The notes under the pieces: generated by a model
Databases searched by the model: none
What the model was told of the DNA's origin: nothing
The model's input: only the letters and a program-made list of their open reading frames with translations
Assembly (NCBI GenBank): GCA_025462985.1
Contig: JAOAPP010000611.1
Location: 1 to 10,237 of the forward strand
Source: Bryobacterales bacterium
GTDB taxonomy: Bacteria; Acidobacteriota; Terriglobia; Bryobacterales; Bryobacteraceae
Direction: 5' to 3'
Length of the DNA: 10,237 bases
Shown here: positions 1 through 6,458 of the stretch, piece after piece
Numbering within the stretch: position 1 is the first letter of the stretch
Layout of the letters: the number at the start of each line of letters is the position of its first letter
Program-made: the position numbers and the translations under genes

Positions 1-92
1 TACGATCGTGCCTCATACGCATTCAGCCCGACTTGCTGCAGCTTCCGCCAGTTGTGCTGGTAGTCCACGGATGTCGATTCCAAGATCTTCAC
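1..92 (-). CDS. TrmB-like transcriptional regulator, N-terminal fragment (runs off left edge)
   Basis: Read on the minus strand, an open frame enters the window and contains WRKLQQVGLNAYEARSY. This closely resembles the first helix of TrmB/sugar-specific winged-helix regulators, whose usual pattern is 'L..LGLt.YEAr.Y'. Only about 30 residues are present, so ligand and DNA-binding specificity cannot be read. The start is uncertain. A GTG at 92 has GGAG only one base away, too close to serve it. A TTG at 83 has the same GGAG about ten bases upstream and is a good alternative. An earlier in-frame GTG lies near 113 without a ribosome binding site. The gene diverges from the ATPase/VWA operon, so it could regulate it, but that is inference. 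The overlapping plus-strand frame over 8-211 has low-complexity Ser/Ala/Arg composition and is judged non-coding. Confidence 0.5.
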   Translation of the reverse strand, partial: MKILESTSVDYQHNWRKLQQVGLNAYEARS

Positions 93-211
93 GCTCCGGG
101 AAACATATATCACAACAAGTGGGGGGGCGATTCAGGCATCCGGGCGGACTCAAACCAACTCTCGCTGCCCTGCTGCTAGACTTATCTCAGAAATCGTCCG
201 CGAGTCTCTAA

Positions 212-1747
212 ATGCCCCACTCCGACTTGCCCCGAACGCTGGGAGCGCTCCGTACCAGCCCCTTCTTCCATCAGCTTGAAACCGGCAGACCTCTCAAAGA
301 GGAACTGCGGTCGAATCTCATCTGTAAATTGGAACGCGGTCAAACTTTATTTCCCGGCGTAGTGGGTTATGAAGACACCGTGGTGCCACAGGTTGTGAAT
401 GCGATTCTGTCGCGCCATAACTTCATCCTGCTCGGTTTGCGCGGCCAGGCCAAGACACGCATAGCGCGCATGCTGACAAGTTTGCTAGATGACCACATGC
501 CGTACATCGCCGGCTGTGAAATCAAAGATCATCCTTTAGCGCCCATTTGCAAGCAGTGCCGGGACAGAGTCTCCGCAATGGGAGATGACACTCCCATTGC
601 GTGGATCTCCGCAGCCGATCGCTATATAGAGAAGCTGGCAACGCCTGATGTGACGATCGCCGACATGATCGGCGATATCGATCCCATCAAGGCAGCGCGT
701 TCAGGGCAGGACATTTCAAATGAGTTGACCATTCACTATGGTCTTCTCCCGCGCGCTAATCGTGGACTGTTCGTGGTCAATGAACTTCCCGATCTTGCGG
801 GAAAGGTACAGGTCGGCCTGTTCAACATCATGCAGGAAGGCGATGTACAGATCAAGGGCTATCCCGTGCGCCTGCCGCTGGATGTCATGCTGGTGTTCAC
901 TGCGAACCCCGAGGACTACACTGCCCGCGGCAAGATCATCACACCTTTGAAGGATCGTATCGGGAGTGAGATTCGGACGCACTACCCGCTTACCGTAGCC
1001 CAGGGCATGGAAATTACCCGGCAGGAAGCGTGGACGCGCCGCAAATCTCCCGCCCAGATTGAGATTCCTCCTTACGTTCATGAGGTGGTCGAACAGATTG
1101 CCTTTCTTGCGCGTGACGACAAGCGTGTCGATAAACGTTCCGGCGTCTCACAGCGGCTGCCGATCAGCGTTCTCGAAAACGTAGTGTCGAACGCCGAGCG
1201 CCGGGCCTTGCGCACGAAAGAAGGAGAGACCGTTCCGCGCATCCTCGACCTCTACGCCGCGCTGCCTTCCATGACCGGCAAACTCGAACTGGAGTACGAG
1301 GGCGAGTTGAAGGGCGGCGACGCCATCGGACGCGAGTTGATCCGCAGCGCCGTCGGCAAGGTCTTCAATACCTATTTCGATAACGTCAACCTGCGGCAGG
1401 TGGTTCAATGGTTCGAACTGGGCGGCGAACTGCGCCTGGATGAAAACATGACGGCTCGTCAGATTGTGGAGCAGTTGAACGGCATCCGCGATCTCCTCGA
1501 ATTCACCGGGAAGCTGGGGCTCTCTCATAACGAGAGCGATGCTATGCGAGCTTCGGCGGGAGAGTTCATTCTCGAAGGCCTCTACGCACATAAACGCATC
1601 AGCCGGAATGAAGAGCTGGCGTTTGTTGCCGGGGACCGTTCTTCGCGCGACGAGCGCCGTGACGAGCGCGAAGACTTTCCAAAACGTGGCGGCGGCTTCG
1701 ATCCGAGGCGCGGCGGAGGCGGCGGCGGTCGCCGCAACCTGAACTAA
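212..1747 (+). CDS. Magnesium-chelatase/MoxR-like AAA+ ATPase
   Basis: A 511-residue AAA+ ATPase of the family often annotated 'magnesium chelatase'. Such proteins couple ATP hydrolysis to remodelling of a partner, typically with a VWA protein like the one encoded next. Visible parts are an N-terminal 'LFPGVVGYEDTVVPQVVNAIL' block (residues 46-66), an atypical Walker A GLRGQAKT (75-82), a C102/H107/C113/C116 cluster that may bind zinc, the conserved stretch DMIGDIDPIKAARSG (151-165), a Walker B-like region GLFVVNELPDL (185-195, Asn-Glu instead of Asp-Glu), a sensor 1-like FTANPEDY (229-236), and KDRIGSEIRTHYP (247-259) with candidate arginine fingers R249 and R255. The C-terminus (about 476-511) is a charged Arg/Asp/Glu stretch followed by an RGG-like Gly/Arg tail. 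ATG 212 directly follows an in-frame stop, so the start cannot lie upstream; no clear Shine-Dalgarno is seen. The client is unknown; a true tetrapyrrole chelatase role is unlikely because no ChlH/BchH-type subunit is nearby. Confidence 0.9.
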   Translation: MPHSDLPRTLGALRTSPFFHQLETGRPLKEELRSNLICKLERGQTLFPGVVGYEDTVVPQVVNAILSRHNFILLGLRGQAKTRIARMLTSLLDDHMPYIAGCEIKDHPLAPICKQCRDRVSAMGDDTPIAWISAADRYIEKLATPDVTIADMIGDIDPIKAARSGQDISNELTIHYGLLPRANRGLFVVNELPDLAGKVQVGLFNIMQEGDVQIKGYPVRLPLDVMLVFTANPEDYTARGKIITPLKDRIGSEIRTHYPLTVAQGMEITRQEAWTRRKSPAQIEIPPYVHEVVEQIAFLARDDKRVDKRSGVSQRLPISVLENVVSNAERRALRTKEGETVPRILDLYAALPSMTGKLELEYEGELKGGDAIGRELIRSAVGKVFNTYFDNVNLRQVVQWFELGGELRLDENMTARQIVEQLNGIRDLLEFTGKLGLSHNESDAMRASAGEFILEGLYAHKRISRNEELAFVAGDRSSRDERRDEREDFPKRGGGFDPRRGGGGGGRRNLN

Positions 1748-1764
1748 GCTGCGCGGAAAGATAT

Positions 1765-3003
1765 ATGCGGCGCATTTCTTACTCTAAGTTCTCGGAAGAA
1801 GATCTGGGGATCGATACCGAAGATCTTCTGCGCGCGCTCTCGGACTACTTCCTGCAAAGCGGTTTCGACGATCCATATCTTCAATTCTCCGAGATGGACA
1901 GTCACACGCTGGAACAGCTTAAAGAAGCCATCCAACGCGCTCTCGAGAGTGGTGAACTATTTGACCGTGAGCAGGCCGAGCAGATGAGGCAGCAGTTGCA
2001 GCAGATGTCGAGCGAGCAGCGCGACAAACTACTCCAGAATCTCGTCCAAAAACTGCAGGACGCGGGCTACATCAACATGGACGGCCCGCCTCCACAGTCT
2101 CCGCAGGCGCCCGGATCGCAGGACGGGCCGGAGGCCAACATGAAATTCGAGGTCACTGATAAGGCCATCGACTTCCTGGGTTTCAAGACTCTCCGGGACC
2201 TCCTGGGCTCGCTCGGTAAATCAAGTTTTGGAGCACACGACACTCGTGATCTGGCCACCGGCATCGACGCGAGCGGCGGAGCCAAGAGCTATGAGTTTGG
2301 TGACATGCTGAACCTGGATGTTTCAGCGACCCTGTTTTCGGCGATGCAGCGCGAAGGACTTAAACTTCCGCTGAACCTCGAATACTCCGACCTGCACGTG
2401 CACCAGTCGGAATACCAGAGCTCCTGCGCCACGGTTCTGATGCTTGATTGCAGCCACAGCATGATTCTGTACGGGGAGGATCGTTTCACCCCCGCAAAGA
2501 AGGTGGCGCTGGCGCTGGCGCATTTGATTCGCACGCAGTATCCGGGCGATTCTCTCCGTTGTGTTCTCTTTCACGATTCAGCCGAGGAACTGCGGATTTC
2601 AGAACTGGCCCGCGTCCAGGTCGGTCCGTACTACACCAATACAAGGGACGGCCTCATCCTGGCGCAGCGCCTGCTCAATCAGGAAAAGAAAGACATGAAG
2701 CAGATCGTCATGATCACCGATGGCAAGCCGTCGGCTCTGACGCTCGAAGACGGCCGCATTTACAAAAACGCCTTTGGTCTCGATCCTCTTGTGATCAGCC
2801 AGACTCTGGAAGAAGTGGGCCGCTGCAAGAAAGCAGGCATCCTCATCAACACCTTTATGCTTGCCAGCGATTTTGGTCTGGTTCAATTTGTTCAGAAAGT
2901 AACACAGATGTGCCGTGGTAAAGCATATTTCACCACGCCTTACACTCTTGGTAACTACTTACTGATGGACTATATGAATCGAAAGACCAGAACGATTCAT
3001 TAA
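1765..3003 (+). CDS. VWA domain protein, partner of the upstream AAA+ ATPase
   Basis: A 412-residue protein with a C-terminal von Willebrand factor A domain (about 220-400). The metal-ion-dependent adhesion site looks complete: DCSHS (D228, S230, S232; the DxSxS pattern), a Thr in YTNTRDG (291 or 293), and the Asp of MITDGKP (D319). The N-terminal half (about 45-105) is Gln/Glu-rich and probably helical, followed by a Pro/Gln linker (108-118). No signal peptide or membrane segment is seen, so it is probably cytoplasmic. It begins 17 bases after the ATPase stop, with GGAAAG (1755-1760) four bases before the ATG, so the two genes are almost certainly co-transcribed. In chelatases (BchI/BchD) and MoxR/VWA pairs the VWA protein connects the ATPase ring to its substrate; that role is inferred here. 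The substrate is unknown. Confidence 0.9.
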   Translation: MRRISYSKFSEEDLGIDTEDLLRALSDYFLQSGFDDPYLQFSEMDSHTLEQLKEAIQRALESGELFDREQAEQMRQQLQQMSSEQRDKLLQNLVQKLQDAGYINMDGPPPQSPQAPGSQDGPEANMKFEVTDKAIDFLGFKTLRDLLGSLGKSSFGAHDTRDLATGIDASGGAKSYEFGDMLNLDVSATLFSAMQREGLKLPLNLEYSDLHVHQSEYQSSCATVLMLDCSHSMILYGEDRFTPAKKVALALAHLIRTQYPGDSLRCVLFHDSAEELRISELARVQVGPYYTNTRDGLILAQRLLNQEKKDMKQIVMITDGKPSALTLEDGRIYKNAFGLDPLVISQTLEEVGRCKKAGILINTFMLASDFGLVQFVQKVTQMCRGKAYFTTPYTLGNYLLMDYMNRKTRTIH

Positions 3004-3008
3004 TGGGG

Positions 3009-3030
3009 GGGAGCCTCCGTCGAGGCTCCC
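3009..3030. terminator. Hairpin between convergent genes, probable bidirectional terminator
   Basis: A perfect 9-bp stem GGGAGCCTC / GAGGCTCCC with a four-base CGTC loop starts six bases after the stop codon of the VWA gene and lies 16 bases beyond the stop of the convergent beta-barrel gene. Neither side has a T run, so it is not a classical intrinsic terminator. Its position suggests transcript-end protection or termination for both genes. A run of seven G (3005-3011) overlaps its left arm. Confidence 0.65.
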
Positions 3031-3045
3031 AATGCGCACCCTCCC

Positions 3046-3702
3046 TTAGAATGTGATCCCCAGCAGTGCATCACCTTGATCCAGATTGGTACGTAGTCCA
3101 ACTGTTTTGAACGCCTCGTCAGCCCAGCGCGTGTAACGCGCTTCCGGCGTCAACTCGAACGGCCCCTTCTTGAACATGAAGCCAATACCGGCTACCCCGC
3201 CGTAAGTGTTGCGGTTCCGGAGGGCCGATGAATTGTTCGCCAGCAATCCATAGGGCGCTACGCCGTAGGTCATTTGACTGATCGTCGAAATGTGACGGTA
3301 GACCGCACCGATGTCGAAGAATGGCCGCAGATGGCTATGCCCGATGTTGAACTTGAACATTCCGGGAATTTCCCAGTCATTGAACGTCGTCGGCCTGTAA
3401 ATCGCGCCGGGTCCGAAAGGCGTCGCGCTGTTGAATCCGGCGCGCTTGAAAAGCCCGTCCACTTCGAAGCGAACATGGTGGGGCAAATGAAATTCGCCGC
3501 TTACACCGAAGGTGTACCTCGGCATGTGCGCCGAGTAATTGCCTGGAACGCTACCGTTGAGCCAGCCCGTATTACCCGCGGTCAACATATTCGTGATCGG
3601 CACGCCTACTTTGAAACCGAGTGACACCGGCATCTGTTCTTGCGCGAACAGCGATGTTGCCCCTGCGACTAGCATCGCTGCCATTGTTAATTTTCTGCCC
3701 AT
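3046..3702 (-). CDS. Outer-membrane beta-barrel protein
   Basis: A 218-residue secreted protein. Residues 1-20 form a signal peptide (basic MGRK, hydrophobic core, LFA end) with likely cleavage before Q21. The mature part alternates hydrophobic and polar residues in short strands separated by Gly/Asn-rich loops, for example YTFGVSGEFHL, LRPFFDIGAVYRHI and FELTPEARYTRWA, and the chain ends in Phe, as usual for barrels inserted by the BAM machinery. The size fits a small eight-strand OmpA/OmpX-like or 'OMP_b-brl' barrel. No enzymatic motif is seen and its cargo or role is not known. The ATG has GGGAGA eight bases upstream (3711-3716), supporting the start. It is a single gene: convergent with the VWA gene and separated from cdsA by 239 bases containing several short repeats. 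Confidence 0.8.
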   Translation of the reverse strand: MGRKLTMAAMLVAGATSLFAQEQMPVSLGFKVGVPITNMLTAGNTGWLNGSVPGNYSAHMPRYTFGVSGEFHLPHHVRFEVDGLFKRAGFNSATPFGPGAIYRPTTFNDWEIPGMFKFNIGHSHLRPFFDIGAVYRHISTISQMTYGVAPYGLLANNSSALRNRNTYGGVAGIGFMFKKGPFELTPEARYTRWADEAFKTVGLRTNLDQGDALLGITF

Positions 3703-3763
3703 TTACTTGTTCTCCCAACCAATCTCTTTTATCTGTAGAGGAACTTCCAAAAACAGAATTCTT

Positions 3764-3774
3764 TGTACGAAAAG
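3764..3774 (-). promoter_or_regulatory. Upstream element CTTTTCGTACA, shared with the response-regulator gene
   Basis: On the minus strand CTTTTCGTACA lies 61 bases before the beta-barrel start codon. The identical 11-mer occurs at 9570-9580, 68 bases before the response-regulator start and in the same orientation. TAGACA lies just upstream in both places. It may be part of a promoter or a regulator site; no confident -10 partner is seen. The match is exact but the function is inference. Confidence 0.35.
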
Positions 3775-3780
3775 TGCTGT

Positions 3781-3795
3781 CTAAGGACACCTAAG
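3781..3795 (-). repeat. Two CTTAG direct repeats one helical turn apart
   Basis: On the minus strand CTTAG occurs twice with a 10-base period (plus-strand CTAAG at 3781-3785 and 3791-3795), just upstream of the 11-base element before the beta-barrel gene. Spacing of one DNA turn is typical of tandem half-sites for an activator, but these are short motifs and may be chance. Confidence 0.25.
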
Positions 3796-3841
3796 ACGCG
3801 GAATCCTAATTAAGCTGATGAGGGATTTATCAAAGTCGTTA

Positions 3842-3876
3842 CGGATTTGATGTGGATTACTAATCCGAAAAGATTA
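3842..3876. repeat. Cluster of GGATT/AATCC motifs with an inverted repeat
   Basis: GGATT appears at 3843-3847 and 3854-3858, the second forming an inverted repeat GGATT-ACT-AATCC (3854-3866); a related GATTA follows at 3872-3876. The outer pair CGGATT (3842-3847) and AATCCG (3862-3867) can also form a 6-bp arm. The cluster lies between the end of cdsA and the start of the beta-barrel gene. It may be an operator; no T tract follows, so it is not a convincing terminator. Confidence 0.25.
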
Positions 3877-3941
3877 CCCGGTATGTCTACTATTTACGGG
3901 CGCGCCATGCAGATACATCATTTGCACTAAGTCGCGCGATG

Positions 3942-4721
3942 TTACTTACTCGCCAACCCCAGCGCAACAATGAGCACGTAGGCGATTGGCAACGCAAAGA
4001 GGCTGCTGTCTACCCGGTCCAGCATTCCTCCGTGCCCTGGCAGAAGATTACCGCTGTCCTTCACTCCTGCGCCGCGCTTGATAGCAGATTCCGCGAGATC
4101 GCCGAGCTGCCCGGCTACGTTTGAGATTGCCGCGATCACCGCGATCTTCCACGGCGCAATCGAAGGAACAAAATAACCGAGATAGATCAGCCCAAGAATG
4201 ACAGAGCCAAGCACGGAGGCCATGGCGCCCTCCCAGCTTTTCTTGGGACTCACTATAGGCGCCAGCTTCCGTCGGCCGAGACTACGTCCTACGTAGTAAG
4301 CGATCGAATCTCCGGCCCAATTCAGAGACAATGCAAAAAACAGGAGGTGCACGCTCTGTCTGCGCAATTCCACTGCGTAATGCCAAGGCGCAAATGCGTA
4401 AAACGAGCCGAGAAAAATACAAGCGACGTTCGGCAAAACCTCGTGCAACTTTTCAAACCGCAGGGCTGCCGCGAAGGCCAGCAGCACCAGAAGCGTCATT
4501 CCGATCAACGCATGCGCCGGCCAGAACAGGATAAGCAGCCCGCCAAGGACTCCAAAGACGCCTGGCTGCCGGATCCCGTGGCCAGCCACCAGGCTGGAAA
4601 ACTCCCGGTAGCATAACAGACCCATCAGCACCGCAGCCCCCAGAAACAGGTAGGGATGTGACCAGAACACGAGATAAAGCGTGACCGCGATCAACGCGAT
4701 CGCCGTGAGGACTCGGTTCAT
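3942..4721 (-). CDS. cdsA: Phosphatidate cytidylyltransferase
   Basis: An integral membrane enzyme that makes CDP-diacylglycerol from phosphatidic acid and CTP, the precursor of bacterial phospholipids. Its 259 residues fit the family. The CTP-transferase signature is clear: GQLGDLAESAIKRGAGVKDS (204-223) leading into LLPGHGGMLDRVDS (226-239). Upstream are the typical DSIAYYVGRSLG (138-149) and SPKKSWEG (158-165) motifs. Most of the first 110 residues and the last 20 are hydrophobic membrane helices. It follows uppS by 27 bases, the classical uppS-cdsA pairing, but the usual downstream partners dxr and rseP are absent: the next gene is the beta-barrel protein. No in-frame start lies between the ATG and the uppS stop, and no clear Shine-Dalgarno is visible, so translation may be coupled to uppS. 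Confidence 0.95.
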   Translation of the reverse strand: MNRVLTAIALIAVTLYLVFWSHPYLFLGAAVLMGLLCYREFSSLVAGHGIRQPGVFGVLGGLLILFWPAHALIGMTLLVLLAFAAALRFEKLHEVLPNVACIFLGSFYAFAPWHYAVELRRQSVHLLFFALSLNWAGDSIAYYVGRSLGRRKLAPIVSPKKSWEGAMASVLGSVILGLIYLGYFVPSIAPWKIAVIAAISNVAGQLGDLAESAIKRGAGVKDSGNLLPGHGGMLDRVDSSLFALPIAYVLIVALGLASK

Positions 4722-4748
4722 GAATGCGGACGCAAAATGGAGATGAAA

Positions 4749-5594
4749 TTAGGCGAGCGGGAGCTCGAGGGCTTCTTCTTCGAGAGAAAATGACGCACTA
4801 TCAACAGATGGTAATGCATCGACCGAAAGACCACCGAAGCGGCGCTCGCGATTCTGGTAATCGAGGACGGCTTCAAGCAACTCTGCGCGGCTAAAGTCGG
4901 GCCACAGTGTGTCGGTAACGTACAACTCCGAGTACGCAATCTGCCAAAGGAGAAAGTTGCTGATCCGCATTTCGCCCGAAGTCCGAATCAGCAAATCCGG
5001 ATCTCCTACTGGCGCCGTGTACAACCGGCTGGAGACCATTTCTTCCGTGATGCGCAGCGATGACAGCTCACCCTTGAGTCTCGCTTCATCAACCAAGCAG
5101 TTCACGGCATCCACGATTTCCGTTCGTCCGCCGTAGTTGATCGCAAGGTTAAGGCGCATGCGGCGGTTCTCAGAGGTCTTTTCCATCCCCGCCAGCAGCT
5201 CTCGCCGGACTTCTGGCGGGAGCGAGTCGAGCCGCCCGATCGCCACCAACTGAATTCCGTTCTGCATCAAACGGGGCATTTCGCGCCGCAGATAATATCG
5301 AAGAAGACGCCACAGGCCCTCAACTTCATGCCTCGGCCGCTTCCAGTTGTCCACCGAGAAGGCATAGAGGGTCAGGGCCTCGAGACCAAGCTGAGCGCAG
5401 GTCTCTACAATCCTGCTCACCGTGTCCATCCCAGCTTTATGGCCTAAGATCCGCGGCAAGTTGCGCCTTTTCGCCCAGCGCCCGTTCCCATCCATGATGA
5501 TCGCGATATGGGCTGGAATTCGCGCCGGATCCAACTCGCTCGCCAGTCGCCAGTCGCGATCACCCGGTGTGAGCGACTGCAGCAGTTCCTTCAT
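4749..5594 (-). CDS. uppS: Undecaprenyl diphosphate synthase (cis-prenyltransferase)
   Basis: This enzyme condenses isopentenyl diphosphate onto farnesyl diphosphate with cis double bonds to make the C55 lipid carrier for peptidoglycan and surface glycans. Family hallmarks are complete: MDGNGRWAKRR (34-44, with catalytic D35), a structural GHKAG (51-55), FSVDNWKRP (79-87), INYGGR (152-157), and the C-terminal signature RTSGEMRISNFLLWQIAYSE (204-223) followed by WPDF. At 281 residues it is about 25 longer than the Escherichia coli enzyme. The extra length is an N-terminal leader of about 26 residues and an acidic, Ser/Leu-rich tail (257-281) after the conserved RRFGG. It lies 77 bases after pilD on the same strand; only a weak AGAG is seen before the ATG. 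Confidence 0.97.
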   Translation of the reverse strand: MKELLQSLTPGDRDWRLASELDPARIPAHIAIIMDGNGRWAKRRNLPRILGHKAGMDTVSRIVETCAQLGLEALTLYAFSVDNWKRPRHEVEGLWRLLRYYLRREMPRLMQNGIQLVAIGRLDSLPPEVRRELLAGMEKTSENRRMRLNLAINYGGRTEIVDAVNCLVDEARLKGELSSLRITEEMVSSRLYTAPVGDPDLLIRTSGEMRISNFLLWQIAYSELYVTDTLWPDFSRAELLEAVLDYQNRERRFGGLSVDALPSVDSASFSLEEEALELPLA

Positions 5595-5671
5595 ACGACA
5601 AAGCTCTATGGTACATCAAGTGCATTCATCCGCGCCCCTGAAGCCCGGTGCTGCCTACTGTTTTCGAATGA

Positions 5672-6451
5672 TCATCGAAGAAACGGCGTGACCGCGGCCC
5701 CCAGGCACAGGAAGCTCCCCAGCGGCAGCTCGAACGCGCGCGCTCCCTTACGGGTGATCAGCAAATAAAGCCCACCGGCTAGCGAGCCGGCCACGGCCCC
5801 GATAGTGAGCGCAGGCAGTTCGCGTTCGAATCCGAGAAACGTCCCTAGCATGAGCAGCAGCTTGACATCACCCTGCCCAAGAGCCTCCCGGCCCGCCATC
5901 CGGCTCCACAATGCGCCGAGCACCCAGAACACGGCCGCGAAGAACCCGGCTCCCACGGATGCATCCAGAACGGAAAGCCACCGGGGAGAAATCTGGGGTA
6001 GAAGCAGGCCCAACAAGTCGGCCGGAAGGGGCAAAAACCAGGAGAATACTAAGCCCACAACGGCTCCGCCCAGCGTGAATTCGGATGGCAGAATCCTTTC
6101 TTCGAGATCCGTCCAGAAGAGAACCACCAGAACGCACTCAAAGATGGCCCACTTCAGCGCGATCGCGCTCCAGCTATAGCGGCTGACGACCACGGCCATC
6201 AAAACTGCCGTGGTAATTTCCACCAGCGGATAGCGTATTCCAATCCCCTTTCCGCAAAAACGGCAGCGTCCCCGCAGCAGGAGATAGCTCAGCACCGGGA
6301 TGTTGTCATATCCATGGACGGAGCCACCGCACTCCGGGCAGAAGGAACGCGGGAATACCACAGATAAATCCCTGGGAATCCGATAGATGCAGACGTTCAG
6401 AAAGCTCCCGATGAGCAGCCCGAAAACGAAAGCCACCGCCGGCCCGAACAT
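5672..6451 (-). CDS. pilD: Prepilin leader peptidase / N-methyltransferase
   Basis: An inner-membrane aspartyl peptidase (family A24) that cleaves leader peptides of type IV pilins or type II secretion pseudopilins and methylates the new N-terminus. Numbering from the longer frame, it has the N-terminal GLLIGSFLNVCIYRIPR (17-33), a zinc-type Cys tetrad (C44, C47, C69, C72) marking the bifunctional form, and the catalytic aspartates D121 in TDLEERILP and D201 in GQGDVKLLLMLG. Several hydrophobic helices fill the rest. A Ser replaces the Asp often found after 'LP' in the first active-site motif. ATG 6451, seven bases after the upstream glycosyltransferase stop, is preferred. A TTG at 6469 gives six more residues and an 11-base overlap, and has AAGG three bases upstream, so it remains possible. 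No pilin or pilus assembly gene lies nearby. Confidence 0.93.
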   Translation of the reverse strand: MFGPAVAFVFGLLIGSFLNVCIYRIPRDLSVVFPRSFCPECGGSVHGYDNIPVLSYLLLRGRCRFCGKGIGIRYPLVEITTAVLMAVVVSRYSWSAIALKWAIFECVLVVLFWTDLEERILPSEFTLGGAVVGLVFSWFLPLPADLLGLLLPQISPRWLSVLDASVGAGFFAAVFWVLGALWSRMAGREALGQGDVKLLLMLGTFLGFERELPALTIGAVAGSLAGGLYLLITRKGARAFELPLGSFLCLGAAVTPFLR

Positions 6452-6458
6452 CTGAAGC

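Noticed and set aside
8..211. Plus-strand 67-codon frame before the ATPase
   Set aside because: Low-complexity Ser/Ala/Arg composition, no ribosome binding site, and it overlaps the better-supported TrmB-like frame on the other strand.
716..1591. Long minus-strand frames inside the ATPase gene
   Set aside because: Shadows of a strongly conserved plus-strand coding region; their translations show no recognisable domains.
212..3003. ATPase/VWA pair as a true magnesium or cobalt chelatase
   Set aside because: No large H-type subunit and no tetrapyrrole gene is in the window; the wider MoxR/VWA role is safer.
3899..3906. GGCGCGCC palindrome in the cdsA/beta-barrel gap
   Set aside because: An eight-base GC palindrome is expected by chance in GC-rich DNA and has no loop or T tract to act as a terminator.
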